The position numbers were made by a program, and so were the translations under genes. 64,000 nt of DNA, taken from NCBI GenBank assembly GCA_963575745.1, contig CAUYUJ010020563.1:1-64000 (forward strand). Reading direction: 5' to 3'. The notes below the pieces were generated by a model. The model saw only the letters and a program-made list of their open reading frames with translations, did no database searches and had not been told where the DNA came from. Positions within the stretch are counted from its first letter, which is position 1, and each line of letters begins with the position of its first letter. The stretch is from Prorocentrum cordatum. Taxonomy: Eukaryota > Sar > Dinophyceae > Prorocentrales > Prorocentraceae. Below, piece by piece: positions 9,996 to 20,269 of this stretch.

Positions 9996-12900
9996 GGCGT
10001 TTGCTGTTGGTGCTGCCGCGCGTGCTGGTGGTGCTGCTGCTGCGCCACCTGCTGGTGGTGCTGCTGGTGGTGCTCCCTCTGCATTGGCTGCTGGCGGGCC
10101 TGCTGGGGCTGGTGCTGCGGCCTCTGCTGCTGCTGCTGCTGCGGCTGCTGCGGGTGCGGGTGCCCCGGCGGCGGCTGCGAGCTGGGTTTCAGCGGCAGGC
10201 CGTTCGCCGCGTCCAGGTCCTCCTCTCGGGGGGGGCGCGGCGAGCGAGGCCCGTCACGGAGGGGATCGGTTTGCTTTGGGTCGGCCTGGCCGCCCCTGAT
10301 GCACAGGGGGAGATGGAGGGGAGATGGGGGGGGGGGGGAGTGGAAGAGGAGGAGGAAGAGGAGGAGGAGGAGGAGGAGGAGGAGGAGGAGGAGGAGCAGG
10401 AGGAGGAGAGACGGAGGAGGAGGAGGAGGAGGTGTCCTGGTCCGGGAACACATGCAGGCGGCGCTGCTGCCCCGCCAGCATCTCGCTGGCGGCCTTCACG
10501 TCCCCCGCCAGGTCCTCGGCCCCCAAAGGCTGCGCGATCTCGTTCACGCATCGCCTCAGGTCCTCCCAGAACAGGATGGCCAGCTTGAGGTCGGCCAGCG
10601 GGTGCTGACAGCACGGGAAGCTTGCGATGAGGTCCGACTCGAACTCTTGGGGGCTCTTATTGTAGCTCAGGAAGTATAGGGCGACTATACCCATACATGC
10701 CCTCGGTACCATGAACGTTGGAAGAACGGCTGGTGTATTCGCGGGGTCATTGCGCAGACGTGACGCACACATAAATCCTGGAGGCAACAGGCCCACCTGG
10801 TCGAAATCCTTCAGCAATATCGATGATAAAACTGCTTCTGTCATCTGCCGCAGCGTGCGCTTGAGCACCCGCACGAGGCAGTGGAACGCCGCCAGGTCAA
10901 ACACCACGTCGGCATTCCACATGTGGCTCTTCAGCCTGCCGGCAGCTCACAAGTGCGATGGCACCCGCCCAGCTTGAACCCCCTCGTCGTTGTCACATCG
11001 TCGTCGTCGTCGTCGTCTTGCCTCTTCCCCCACTGACGTGCCCTAACAAGAGACGCCGCCTGCCCGTGCACACCCCGGACGCCCTGACTGGGCATCTTGT
11101 GTTGTTCGGTCCGCTGAGTCCAGCGCAGCGTGTGAGGCCTCGCTTTCGATATGCGTATGTCACTGCTCAATAGAAAATCGGAAGGGGCAAAGAAAAGTGG
11201 CAGCAGTTTCGCAACGCCCAAGAGAAGCCAATGCGAGCGAGCCAGCACATTGGCAACGAAGAAAGGGGAAGAGAGAAGACATCAGAGAAGTGGAGAGGAA
11301 AATAGAAAGGAGGCGGGAGACAGGAAGAGGGATAACTAAAGAGGCGGGAGGGAGAGAGGCAGGAAGGGGCCCGAGGAATGAAGAGAGAGGAGGGGTAGGA
11401 CCACCAGGGGGAATCAGAGCATCAGCCGTGTGGTGCAACATCACGACGCCGTGAAGCATCACGATCCGATCCCTCGACTCCATCTTCGCAATGCTGGATC
11501 GACCCGTGCGGGCCCAGGGCCCCGACATCGTGGCGAAGATCCATTGCCTTGTGTCTCTTCGCAGCGCCAGGATCCAGAGGCACGCCAAGAATCGTGCGTC
11601 GAATCTGCCTTCGAAGCGGGGGAGGCCCAGACAGCACCACCTCAAGAGCGAGAGGCGGCGCTGGCACCGAGCAGACTTCCTCCTCAGAGGCCGTGCGCTC
11701 CAGGCTCTGGGAGAGGACGGGTACCGCAGGAGGGAGGCGACTAGACGACCCACTGATCCGACCAGGCGATCCCAGCTGCACGTCCCACTAGATCACCACC
11801 GACGCTAATCCGAGGAAGCCTTTAAGAACCCCCCCGGGGTTATCGTTAGCGCCGCACCAGGATTTAATCTTTCCAGGGGGCCGTTTTCGCAGAGCGATAT
11901 CTTTAGCACCTCGCACACATCAAACAATTGCTTAGCAAGGGGCTCAGTAGAGCTTAGTGGGGCGAACCGGGCTGAGCAAGGCTCAGCAGGGGATAGCAGG
12001 GCTTAGCAGCGCTCAGCAGGGGCTAGCAAGGCTTGGTATGGGCTTAGCAGGGCTTAGCAGGGCTCAGCAGGGGACGAGCCTGGCTTATCATTGCTTAGCA
12101 GGGCTTAGCGGGAGCTAGCAGGGTTCAGCAAAGCTTAGCTTGGCCCCTGATGCTCTCTGCGGGCTCCTCCGATGCCGAGGTAACGCTTCCAGGGTGCCGG
12201 ATGCGTTATACTTTCACCGGATGAGGGGGGGAGGGGTTCTTAAGTGCTTCCTGGGGTTACGCCTGTCGTCCAGGCTCCCAAACCGCACACCGCCTGTGTC
12301 GGGGGAAGGAGGAGGGGGAGGAGGCAAACGGCCGCATGCAAAATCCATCCGCCGCGCTCGCCCCTGGCACCGCGTCCACCCGCGTGCCGCCAAGAGGGAG
12401 CTGGCCTGAGCCCGCTGGCCCGACAACGCGCGATGGTAGCTAGGCGGCATCGGGCGCCATCAACCTGGAACGAGCAGGGCTACGCGACGGAGCCAGCGCG
12501 GAATGCGTTCAGGCAGCAGCGCGCTGCAGCGCGCTGGAGCTGCTACATGAGGACGCGCCGCGTGCAGGTGCAGTGGGCGGACTTGACCTGCCACATCAGG
12601 GAGCTGCGTCACACGCACCTCGACTCTTGTAGATGCCACAAAGAAGATAACGAGTGCGTTGGCAAGTACAACAACAACGACTTACGGGTGCGGGCACGGC
12701 GCGCACGAGAAGCACGACGCACACGACAGGTACGCCACAGAGAGCGACAAACACGACAAGTACGACACCAATCACGACGAATATGACACCGAGGACGACA
12801 AAGACTAACAGCCCAGCGTGTTGACCACATCTATCGTCGTGCTGAGACTGGTCGACCATGGTTACGCCTCCTACGACGCTTACATCTGAGACGCATGCAA

Positions 12901-15900
12901 CTGCGAGCGCGACGAGAGCAGGGAACGCTTCGGGAGAAGCGGCCATGACGCAGGGGCACGCGCCCTCGATGCCACTATCCCGACATCCGCAGAAGGCTTT
13001 ATACGCTTCCGCTACAGCGGGCTGGCTACCAAGTGGTCGATGGAATTCAACACGCCGTACCTCGCGACCACCAGGGGGAACCCCATGATACACACGCCGG
13101 TCGAGGGCCACTGGCAGAAATGCCAGGGCCACCAGTTGCGCTACAACGGCCGCAAGCAGAGCTTCGAGAGCCACCAGCAGAGCTTCGAGATCCACCAGCA
13201 GAGCTTCAAGAGTCACAAGCAGTGCTCCAAAAGCCACAAGCTGAGCTACGAGGGCCACTCGCAGAGCTTTCATAACCACCACCAGAGCTTTGCGAGCCAC
13301 CAACAGAGCTACGAGAGCCATGTCGAGCTACCAGGACCACACGCAAAGCTTCGAAAACCACCAGCAAGGTTACGAGAGACACCAGCAGGGCTAATTACGT
13401 GAGCCACCGGCTGGGTCAGGAGAGCCACCCACTGGGCTGCGAGGGCCACAGGCTGAGCTACGAACCAGCTGAGCTACAAGAGCCACCAGCTGGGCTGCGA
13501 GGGCCACTGGCTGAGCTACAAAAGCCACAGACTGCGCCACGAGGGCTACAGGTTGAGCGGCGCGAGCCACCCTTGGCTGCGAGGGCCACAGGCAGAGCTT
13601 CGAGGGCAACGCGCATGGCTTCGCGAGCCACCAGCTAAGTTACGAGGGCCACCTGCAGAGCCAAGAGGGACACTTGCTGATCTGCAGGGTCCACCAGCAG
13701 AGCGTCGAGAGCAACCAACACAGCTTCGAGGACCACCAGCTGAGCTACGAGAGCCACCAACAAAGATGCGAGGCCGCCAGCTGAGCTACGAGGGCTACCA
13801 GACGAGCTACGAGGTGATGACTAGGATGCCCAATCGTGGATTCATATATGGATCCACGAACAATTTGCTAAACACATGTGGCATCGACGGGGAATAACCC
13901 GAAGTCGTTCACCCAACAAACTGCATTGCAGAGTGGCATGGGGTGAAGGTACACATGAACGAGCTTGGAATAATCCCCTGGGCTCCCCTCGGGAGCATGA
14001 CATCCGCTGTGTGGGATATCATGGTGGCGGACACGTGCTTGTCATAGACGAGGAAGCTGAGTACAGCGGCAGCCAGACGCCCAAACGTGTCAATACACCT
14101 ACAGCGACAAGCTACGCGATAGAGGGCAAGAGCGGCAAGGAATACTACGTCTGCGTAGTGCTGGAGCTGAAAGACCAGGCTGTGAGGGTCCGCTGGACTG
14201 ACGGCAAGGAGGCCGAGGTCCAGGCCAAGTGCGAGGTGCCATGCTGTTAAATGCATGATTGTTCGGGCGCTGGGATGCCAGCAGAAACCGTAGCCCTGGG
14301 GTTGCTACTCTTCTCCTGGCGTGTCCCTCCTCCTTCCTTCGCCTCCTCCGTCCCCCTTCTTTTCCCTCCTCCTCCCTCCCTTCCTCCTCCTCGCGCCTCC
14401 TCCTCCTCCTCCTTCTCCTCCTCCTCCTCGCCCTCCTCCTCCTCCTCCTCCTCCTCAACCTCCCTTCTGACAACTCCCCCCTTCATATTCCTGCTCAGGA
14501 TCCTTCCTCCTCCTTCTCGCTCTTCCTCCTTCTCCTCCTTCCTCAAAAGTTCGCCCTCCTTGACTCCAAGCCTGTCCCGTTTATTTTGTTTGGGGCTGGC
14601 ACCCCCCAGATGTCCTCATGGGGAGCAGGGACATCACCCGGCTGAGCAGGAACTCGGACCTGATGTTGGAGGGGATCGGCATCCTGCCAGGCCAGAAGGG
14701 AGAACGACAAGGAGGAGGACGTGACGTGGGAGGGATCGGCATCCTGCCAAGGCCAGGACGGAGAACGACAAGGAGGAGGACTGGATATTGGCTTGGGATC
14801 GGCATCCTGCCAAGGCCAGGAGAAAGGACGAGGAGGAGGAGGAGGAGTAGGAGGAGGGGGGGGACCGGGGAGGAGGAGAAGGAGGAGGAGGAGGAGGACC
14901 AGTGTAAACCCAAGAGTCATCAACGATGTTGGAATAAACTCTCCCTCCAAGCTCCCTCTTCATAGGCCCCTACAACGGTTCATTTCCATTGATGGAACTG
15001 CCTCGTTGGAAGACACCCGTTTAAAGACCCTGAAACATGCCAAGACATCGCTCTCGAGATTCCAACGCCACGGATCAACCTGACTGTTGCGTCTTGACGA
15101 TCCCGAATCGTGCCAGAACGCCATTCCTAGGAGTTCAACACAGAGAATCGACGTACATGTTGCACCAACATAATCCTGAATCCTTCCCAAACACCATTTC
15201 TGATACGCTGATGAGGGGAATCTGTGAAACTCTTGAAAATCTTGTAAACGAATGTGCGCGGCGCTAAGGCGAGAACCACAATTTGAAAAGGAGCCGCCCT
15301 CAGTCCGTGAAGCTCATGTAAATTGTTAAAACGAATGTGCGCCGCGCTAAGGCGATAACCACATGTTGACCACGACCCACCCTCAATCCATGAAACCCGT
15401 GCAAATGTTTGAAACGGATGTGTGCCGCGCTAAGGCGAGAGCCACATTTTGAAAGCGACCCGCCCTCTATGCGTGAAACTCTTGGATTTTGTAAAAAAGC
15501 GAATTTGCGGCGCGCTAAGGCGAGAACCATATTTTGAAAATAACCCTCCCGCAATCCGTGAAGTTCTTGCAAGTTTTAATCAAATGTGCGCCGCGCTGAG
15601 ACGAGAGCCACATTTGAAAACGGTCCGCCCTCCACCTGTGAAGCTGTTGCCGACTTTTAAGCTTCAGGATCATAACTGGCGAAGTCTCAGGCGAAACGCC
15701 CGGCCCGCGCTAAAAAATGGCCTCGGGACGCGACAGGGAGAAATTATTCAGAAGGAACAGGAATGGAGGAGGAGGAGGAGGAGGAGGAGGAGGAGGAGGA
15801 GCAGGAGGAGAGGAGGAGGAGGAGGAAGAGGAGGAGGAGGAGGGCGGAGGAGGAGGAGGAGGAGGAGGAGCAGGAGGAGAGGAGGATGAGGAGAAGGAGG

Positions 15901-18900
15901 AGGAGGAGGAGGAGGAGGAGGAGAGGAGGAGGAGGAGGAGGAGGAGGAGACGAGCGCGCGAGGAAGGTTCGCTCCCGACGGGGGGAAACAAGGCGGGGGA
16001 AGGGAACGGAACTGAGCAAATGGAGGAGGCAGGGAGGAAAAGGGAAGAGGGCGGCGATGGACAGGAGCAGGGGGGGAGGAGAAGAGGCAGAAGACGGGGG
16101 GGGGGGGGGAAGAAAAGGGCGGGAGGAGGGAAAAGAAATAAACGCATGTAAGAGGCAGGGAGGACAAGGGAAGAGGGCGGAGGTGGACAGGAGCAGGGGT
16201 AGGCAGGAGAAAACGACGATGCATAGACGGGAGAAGCACAAATGGCGGGGGAGGGACAGGAAAGGAACACATGGAGGAGGCTGGGAGGAAAAAGGGAAGA
16301 GGGCGATGGACAGGAGCAGGGGAAAGGCAGGAGAAGAGGCAGAAGAGGGGGGACCAGAAAGGGCGGGAGGAGGCAAAAGAAAAGGAGCACACATGGAAAA
16401 GGCACGGAGGATAAGGGCAGAGGGCGGCGATGGACAGGCGCAGGGGCAAGCAGGAGAAGAGGCAGAGGATGGAGGGGAAAGAACAGGTCGGGGGGAGGGC
16501 AGGCGGTAAGAGGGGGGGGGGGGGCGGGGGCAGGGGGTGGGAGGCGCAATCGCCAAGCCTGCTGCAGGCTGCGCGGGCGCCGCGAGGGCCGACGGGGCGG
16601 GGCGCGGAGCAGGGAGGAGGCGAACGAGCGAGAGAGCCGTGGAGACCTCAACGCCCCTCCTCGTCCTCCTCCTCATCCGCCTCCTCCTCCGCCTCCTCCG
16701 CCTCCGCCGCCTGCTCCTCTTTCTCCTCCTCCTCCTCCTCACCCTCCTCCTCCTTCTCCTCCCCGTTCAGGGACGCTCGCCCTCCTCCTCATCCTCCGCC
16801 TCCGCCGCCGCCTCCTCCTCCTCCTCCTCCGCCTCCGCCGCCCCCCTCCTCCTCCTCCTCCTCCTCCTCCTCCTCCTCCTCCTCCTCCTCCTCCCCCCTT
16901 CTCATCCTCATCCTCCTCCCCCCTCCTCCTCCTGCTCCTCCTGCTCCTGCTCCTCCTCCTCCTCCTCCTCCTCCTCCTCCTGGGCGTCCTGGGGTAGCCC
17001 ACCTGGTCGGAGAACGGCCTGTCGGGCTGCGCGGGCTCGAACGGTTCTGCCGTGAGCACCCCGAACTTCATCAGCTCCATCGCGACAAGCACCGGCTCCT
17101 GCAGCGCCGACTTGACGTCCTTGGCAGGGCTTCGAAACTAACACGCAAGGTGATCAACTGTGGCTCGTGGGGTGAAAGCATCAGACGAAGGGAGCCATGC
17201 GCATCTGACGGGTGTTTGTGCGCCCCCCCCCCCTGGGTGCCCCCCTTGTGAGGCACGATCGGGCATGCTGGTGTGAGGCACTTTGCCCCATGCCCAAGCA
17301 TCCGATGTGCGGGGGGTGCGAACGGATTGACAGTCTGGCCTCGTCTCTGCTGGCGTTTGGTGATCAGGCGGGTGAGAATAGAACGAATGAGAGTAGCTTG
17401 TCCGATAACGGGGGGGGAGGCGGGGGCAGGACGGACGGGAGGAGGCGGACGAGGTCCCCAGACCTGACGTCGCGATTTCTCTCGCAACGTCGACCCGCAA
17501 AAGTCTGGACCTCTTCCCCGGGACCTGATTTTCGTCCCGAGCCGTTGTTTGACGCCCCCGAGGCCCGGGAAGGGCCCCCAGAGGCAAAAACCAACGAAGC
17601 GCCTCCCGTCGTGATGTGATTTTTGCGCAGCGCGAGGAGGCCCGGGTCCCGCACCCCGGCACCGCCTCGCTTGTCCACGGCGCCCCAGCGCTGCGGGCTC
17701 GGCGGCCGTCCCCCCCCGCTTTCTCGTGGGCCTGCCGAGGCCAGCAAGGGCTGCAGCAGGGGCCTCGACCACAGGAGACCTGCCACAGGAAGCCCAACCC
17801 TGGGCCGGCCATTGACTTTTGGCATGGGGACGTCACGATCTCCATTGCAAAACCACCGACACCAAAGAAACCCAAGGCACCCTGGAGGCAAGCAGGGTGC
17901 TTCCTGGCATGGGCTTCCACTGTACCTCCAGGAAGTCAGGTGCAGTCGAGACTTGGCCACAAGAGCGTGGGTCAAGAACATGAGCCCCCATTAGCCCAGG
18001 CCCAGTGGCGAAAGCTCAAACGAAGAGCACTCCAAGGCGGAGAGCCCACACCCGAAGAACATGAAGGTACCCTTCCAGAGCTGGGGCTGTTCTCAACCGT
18101 CTCACAAGCTATAGATGGCCTCGCCAAGGCTGCGTGGGTCCGATAAGGCCAGCTCCAACGAGAGGATGTCTGTGCGCAGCCCTGAGTTGCCAGACGTCCT
18201 TAAGGACGTTGCCCAGGTGGGTGATGCCTCCGTCGTCCCCGATCAGCTCCAGGTGCTCCAAGAGCATGAAGTGGACCAGAGTCGTCAGAGAAAGCAGGTC
18301 CGGCGTAAACTGGGACTCGCCGAATTTGGTGAGGTTCTGGAAGAGCTGCCCCTCGTTGGCGAATTCGTTCGCGTGCCACCTCAGGCATGAGATGATGCTG
18401 ATGGTGATGATGTTGATGGTGATGATGATGCTGATTATGATGGCGATGAAGATGATAAAGATGACGATCGTGATGATGACGATGATGCTGATGCTGATAA
18501 TGGTGCTGATGATGCTGATGATGCTGCTGATGAGGTTGATGATGATGCTGATGCCGATGCTGATGCTGCTGATGCCGATGCTGATGCTGCTGATGATGCT
18601 GATGATGATGTTGATGAAGATGATACTGCTGTTGATGATGATGATGGTGAGGTTGATTATGATGATGATGATGATGTTGCAGACGATGATGATGCTGATG
18701 ATGCTGATGATGATGCTGATGCTGATGCTGATGATGATGCTGATGCTGATGCTGAAGCTGTTGATGATGATGCGAGTGGGAGAGAATGAGGACGATGAGG
18801 AGACAAGGGGGAGACGGAGACCACCTGAGGCAGAACTTCAGATCGATCCTACAGACGTCCTGCCTCGCCATCTCGGCCTCCACGTCCTCCTTCGAGAAGG

Positions 18901-19198
18901 TGATCGACTGCAGAATCGATCTACCCCAACATTGACATCTTCGTCGGGTCTACGAAAACAGACCTAGAATGTTTGCACATCTACAAAAATTCAACGTCTT
19001 GGTCGTCGGTTCAACGAAAATTCCAAGGTTGGGGTACATCGATTCTGTAGTCGATCCCCTACTCGACTCCTTCCGGATCCGCCAGCGCAGGGTCTTCTTC
19101 GGCTTCTTCGGCTGCATTACCCTCTCTCCTGTGGAGGGCCTAAGAGGCTCCCAGAAAGCCTTGCACGTGATGGTCTTCTTCATGTAGCAGGTGTTCAA
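9674..19198 (-). CDS. MKT1-like post-transcriptional regulator (split gene)
   Basis: Exons in minus-strand order: about 19,198-19,070 (CYMKKTITCKAFWEPL); 18,907-18,825 (SITFSKEDVEAEMARQDV); 18,379 to about 18,145 (LTKFGESQFTPDLL, HLELIGDDGGITHLGNVL); 17,137 to about 16,990 (LQEPVLVAMELMKFGVLTAE); 10,935-10,437 (MWNADVVFDLAAFHCLVRVL, LLPPGFM, FMVPRACMGIVALYFLSYN, FWEDLRRCVNEI). The join 18,825/18,379 is an exact CAG/GT donor and GAG/G acceptor that keeps frame. The winged-helix-like GITHLGNVL, the ME-L-KFGVLT motif and the C-terminal exon match my memory of the MKT1 N- and C-terminal domains (XPG/Rad2 family). Yeast and trypanosome MKT1 act with PBP1 on mRNA stability and translation. A last segment, 10,295-9674, would add Gln- and Asp-rich tails; its join is uncertain. 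One short exon between 16,990 and 10,935 and the N-terminus are not identified. MKT1 assignment is inference. Confidence 0.55.
9757..9910. repeat. TCG trinucleotide array
   Basis: (CGT)n and (CGC CGT)n, with one GTGGTGG break. On the minus strand it reads as poly-Asp with Gly interruptions in the frame that ends at 9674, so it may encode an acidic tail of the MKT1-like protein. Confidence 0.9.
9964..10150. repeat. CTG array (poly-Gln on minus strand)
   Basis: Interrupted CTG/CTGCTG repeats. On the minus strand they read as Gln-rich sequence with His and Pro (blocks of QQQQQQ and HHQQHHQQ), in the same open frame as the Asp-rich tract. The many synonymous and His/Arg/Pro substitutions suggest a genuinely translated Q-rich region. 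Confidence 0.75.
10340..10432. repeat. GGA microsatellite in intron
   Basis: (GGA)n of about 90 bp immediately after the probable donor (CAG/GACACC, minus strand) of the 10,935-10,437 exon. Confidence 0.9.
10945..11930. other. Intronic sequence without a recognised gene
   Basis: Lies inside the large intron of the MKT1-like gene. It contains a short TCG run near 11,000, a purine-rich GGAAGAG stretch at 11,250-11,400 and mixed-sequence DNA to 11,900. Both strands have open frames without protein-like features. The missing short MKT1 exon should lie between 10,935 and 16,990. Confidence 0.4.
11932..12145. repeat. 10-bp GGCTTAGCAG minisatellite
   Basis: About 20 degenerate units of GGCTTAGCAG / GGGCTCAGCA, with one CGAGCC-type break near 12,075. 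Confidence 0.9.
13150..13830 (+). repeat. 21-bp minisatellite encoding a heptapeptide
   Basis: About 30 units of GAGCTACGAGAGCCACCAGC plus one base. In the first third, one plus-strand frame reads as a heptad peptide (QSFESHQ, QSYESHV). Later units move to another frame that reads ELREPPA. Upstream in the same plus-strand direction, frames contain HDKYDTNHDEYDTEDDKD and LATKWSMEFNTPYLATT. So the array may be the remains of a coding repeat, now frameshifted, or a purely noncoding satellite in the MKT1-like intron. Confidence 0.75.
13876..14250 (+). CDS. Hypothetical C-terminal exon with basic/acidic beta-rich domain
   Basis: The last about 65 codons read DEEAEYSGSQTPKRV...YYVCVVLELKDQAVRVRW..GKEAEVQAKC and end in TAA at 14,248-14,250. 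The alternating hydrophobic pattern VCVVLEL-VRVRW-AEV resembles a small SH3- or Tudor-like barrel (inference). In another frame just upstream, 13,937-14,045 reads WHGVKVHMNELGIIPWAPLG, which also looks protein-like, so a frameshift or small intron may join the two. It would be a plus-strand gene nested in the intron of the minus-strand MKT1-like gene. Function unknown. Confidence 0.4.
   Translation: MWHRRGITRSRSPNKLHCRVAWGEGTHERAWNNPLGSPREHDIRCVGYHGGGHVLVIDEEAEYSGSQTPKRVNTPTATSYAIEGKSGKEYYVCVVLELKDQAVRVRWTDGKEAEVQAKCEVPCC
14395..14460. repeat. TCC microsatellite
   Basis: (CTC)n with interruptions; a complementary GGA stretch follows at 14,830-14,900. Confidence 0.85.
14671..14905. repeat. 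Three 60-63-bp tandem units plus GGA tail
   Basis: Units starting GGATCGGCATCCTGCCA at about 14,673, 14,733 and 14,796, each followed by GGCCAG and AGAACGACAAGGAGGAGGAC (third truncated), then running into (GGA)n. No conserved frame. Confidence 0.85.
15213..15662. repeat. Five-copy 81-85-bp tandem repeat
   Basis: The unit core CGCTAAGGCGAG recurs at about 15,262, 15,345, 15,428, 15,513 and (as CGCTGAGACGAG) 15,594. Each unit also carries GAATGTGCGCCG, a CACATTTTGAAA-type block and a CCGTGAA..CTT block. Copies are 70-80% alike by eye. A partial copy precedes the first. Minus-strand frames through it (ARRTFVL, ARRKFAF) reflect the repeat. Confidence 0.85.
15762..15957. repeat. GGA microsatellite
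   Basis: About 195 bp of interrupted (GGA)n; a facing (TCC)n tract follows at 16,660-16,980. Confidence 0.95.
16021..16509. repeat. Four-copy 124-bp purine-rich repeat
   Basis: The unit contains GGCAGGGAGGAAAAGGGAAG, a GGCGATGGACAGGAGCAGGGG block, GGAGAAGAGGCAGAAG and AAAAGGA..ACACATGGA. GGACAGG recurs at about 16,059, 16,185, 16,308 and 16,432. Almost all G and A on the plus strand. Confidence 0.85.
16660..16980. repeat. TCC/CGCCTC pyrimidine tract
   Basis: About 320 bp of (CTC)n with CGC interruptions, ending at the 3' edge of the 17,137-16,990 exon of the MKT1-like gene (the tract starts the following intron on the minus strand). Confidence 0.95.
17405..17640 (-). repeat. Dispersed repeat D1, inverted copy
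   Basis: Read on the minus strand it contains the D1 order: GGGGGCCCT, CTCGGG, a GACGTT-type block and a GGTCC..AGG block. It lies in the intron between the 18.3-kb and 17.1-kb exons of the MKT1-like gene and, as at 4 kb, sits next to a D2 copy. Confidence 0.55.
17760..17925 (+). repeat. Dispersed repeat D2, copy 2
   Basis: Second copy of the repeat seen at 3990-4165, same orientation; shares GAAGCCCAACCCTG, GGGGACGTCACG-type, GGCACCCTGG and GGCAAGCAGGGTG blocks. Confidence 0.7.
18389..18772. repeat. GATGATGCT satellite in intron
   Basis: About 380 bp of ATG-based trinucleotide and 9-bp repeats. It fills most of the intron between the 18,907-18,825 and 18,379-18,145 exons of the MKT1-like gene, whose GT and AG borders lie just outside the array. 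Confidence 0.9.
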
Positions 19199-19480
19199 GT
19201 GCTGGGCAACGAGGCCGAGGGCGAGCTGCCTTCGGGTTGGCCTACCGTCAAGATCGGCAGTAAGGGCGCAGGGTGAGGATGCAAAGCCCCTGGGCCTTCC
19301 AAGTCGGACGCTCTTGGGTGCCGGAACTGGCTAAGGATTGGAAGGTGAGGTAGTGATGCGAAGGGTGCCCCGGCGGAAGGGTGGCGTCCTTAAACTGGGC
19401 TCTGACTGAAAGTGGTGGGCGGGCCGCCATACCTCATGGGACAAGGGCCTTCGCCAAAGCGTCCTGATCTGCTCCTCATT

Positions 19481-19545
19481 CGCCGCTACGAGTGTTCGTC
19501 CAAGATGCAGCGCCTCCTGTAAGGCGATGGGGCCCCGGTACGACG
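19481..19545 (+). repeat. Dispersed repeat D3, copy 1
   Basis: About 65 bp starting CGCCGCTACGA and containing GCGCCTCCTG and AAGGCGA, repeated at 22,388-22,453 on the other side of the satellite block. Confidence 0.75.
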
Positions 19546-19689
19546 CCGTCAGTGGCGTTACGCCCGCGATAAGAGAGGATCAGACGGGCCGGTTATGCTG
19601 TGGGCCCCCACTACAATAAATGTTCAGTTCAAGCACAGATTTGCTCAAGTCTTGGGCGGAACCGTATTATTGAATTCGAGCCCGAAGGT

Positions 19690-20205
19690 TTCGAAATCCA
19701 ATAAAGATCGTATTTTGAAGGACGTCATGGGTGGGGGCGCCATTTCGAAAACGAACCAGAAAGCTTCGGAATCGTTCGGAACATTTTTTTGTTGGGGGAA
19801 TCTCGAGCGAAAACTGCATTTTCGAAATCTGTGGTCAAACATAGAATTTGAATGCCAAACGGTGTAGCCATTTCGAAACGATGGTTTCGCTTGAGACTTC
19901 TGCCAAAAAGCAAATCCGAACGATTTCAAAAAACTTTTGGGTACGATTTCGAAATGGCGCTCCCGTCCAAGATTTTTGCCAAACTAGAATTCGAAACCTT
20001 TTGGTTCGGTTTCGAAATGGCGCTCCCGCCCACGACTTCCCCCGAAACAAAATTCGGGGCTTGCCGGGTTCGATTTCGAAATGGCGCTTCCGCCACCTGA
20101 AAACTGGAATTCGACACCCTTTGGCTCGATTTCGAAATGGCGCCCCCGCCAAAAACTTCCTCGACAATAGAGGTCGGCACTTCTTCAACTCGAATTCGCA
20201 ACGGT
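19690..20205. repeat. 63-bp tandem repeat
   Basis: The word TTCGAAATGG recurs at 19,948, 20,011, 20,075, 20,131 and (degenerate) 20,195, each time followed by CGCTCCCGCC-like sequence. Diverged units extend left to about 19,690. AT-richer than the adjoining satellite. Confidence 0.85.
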
Positions 20206-20269
20206 GCTCCCGCCTAGGACGTGCCTTGGTGGAAGCACGAGACGGGTCAACACTTTCGCAGCACCGATG

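Noticed and set aside
19864-19890. GTAGCCATTT followed by an ATG as a third leader relict
   Set aside because: Only about 10 bases match and the sequence belongs to the TTCGAAATGG tandem repeat, so the match is explained by the repeat.
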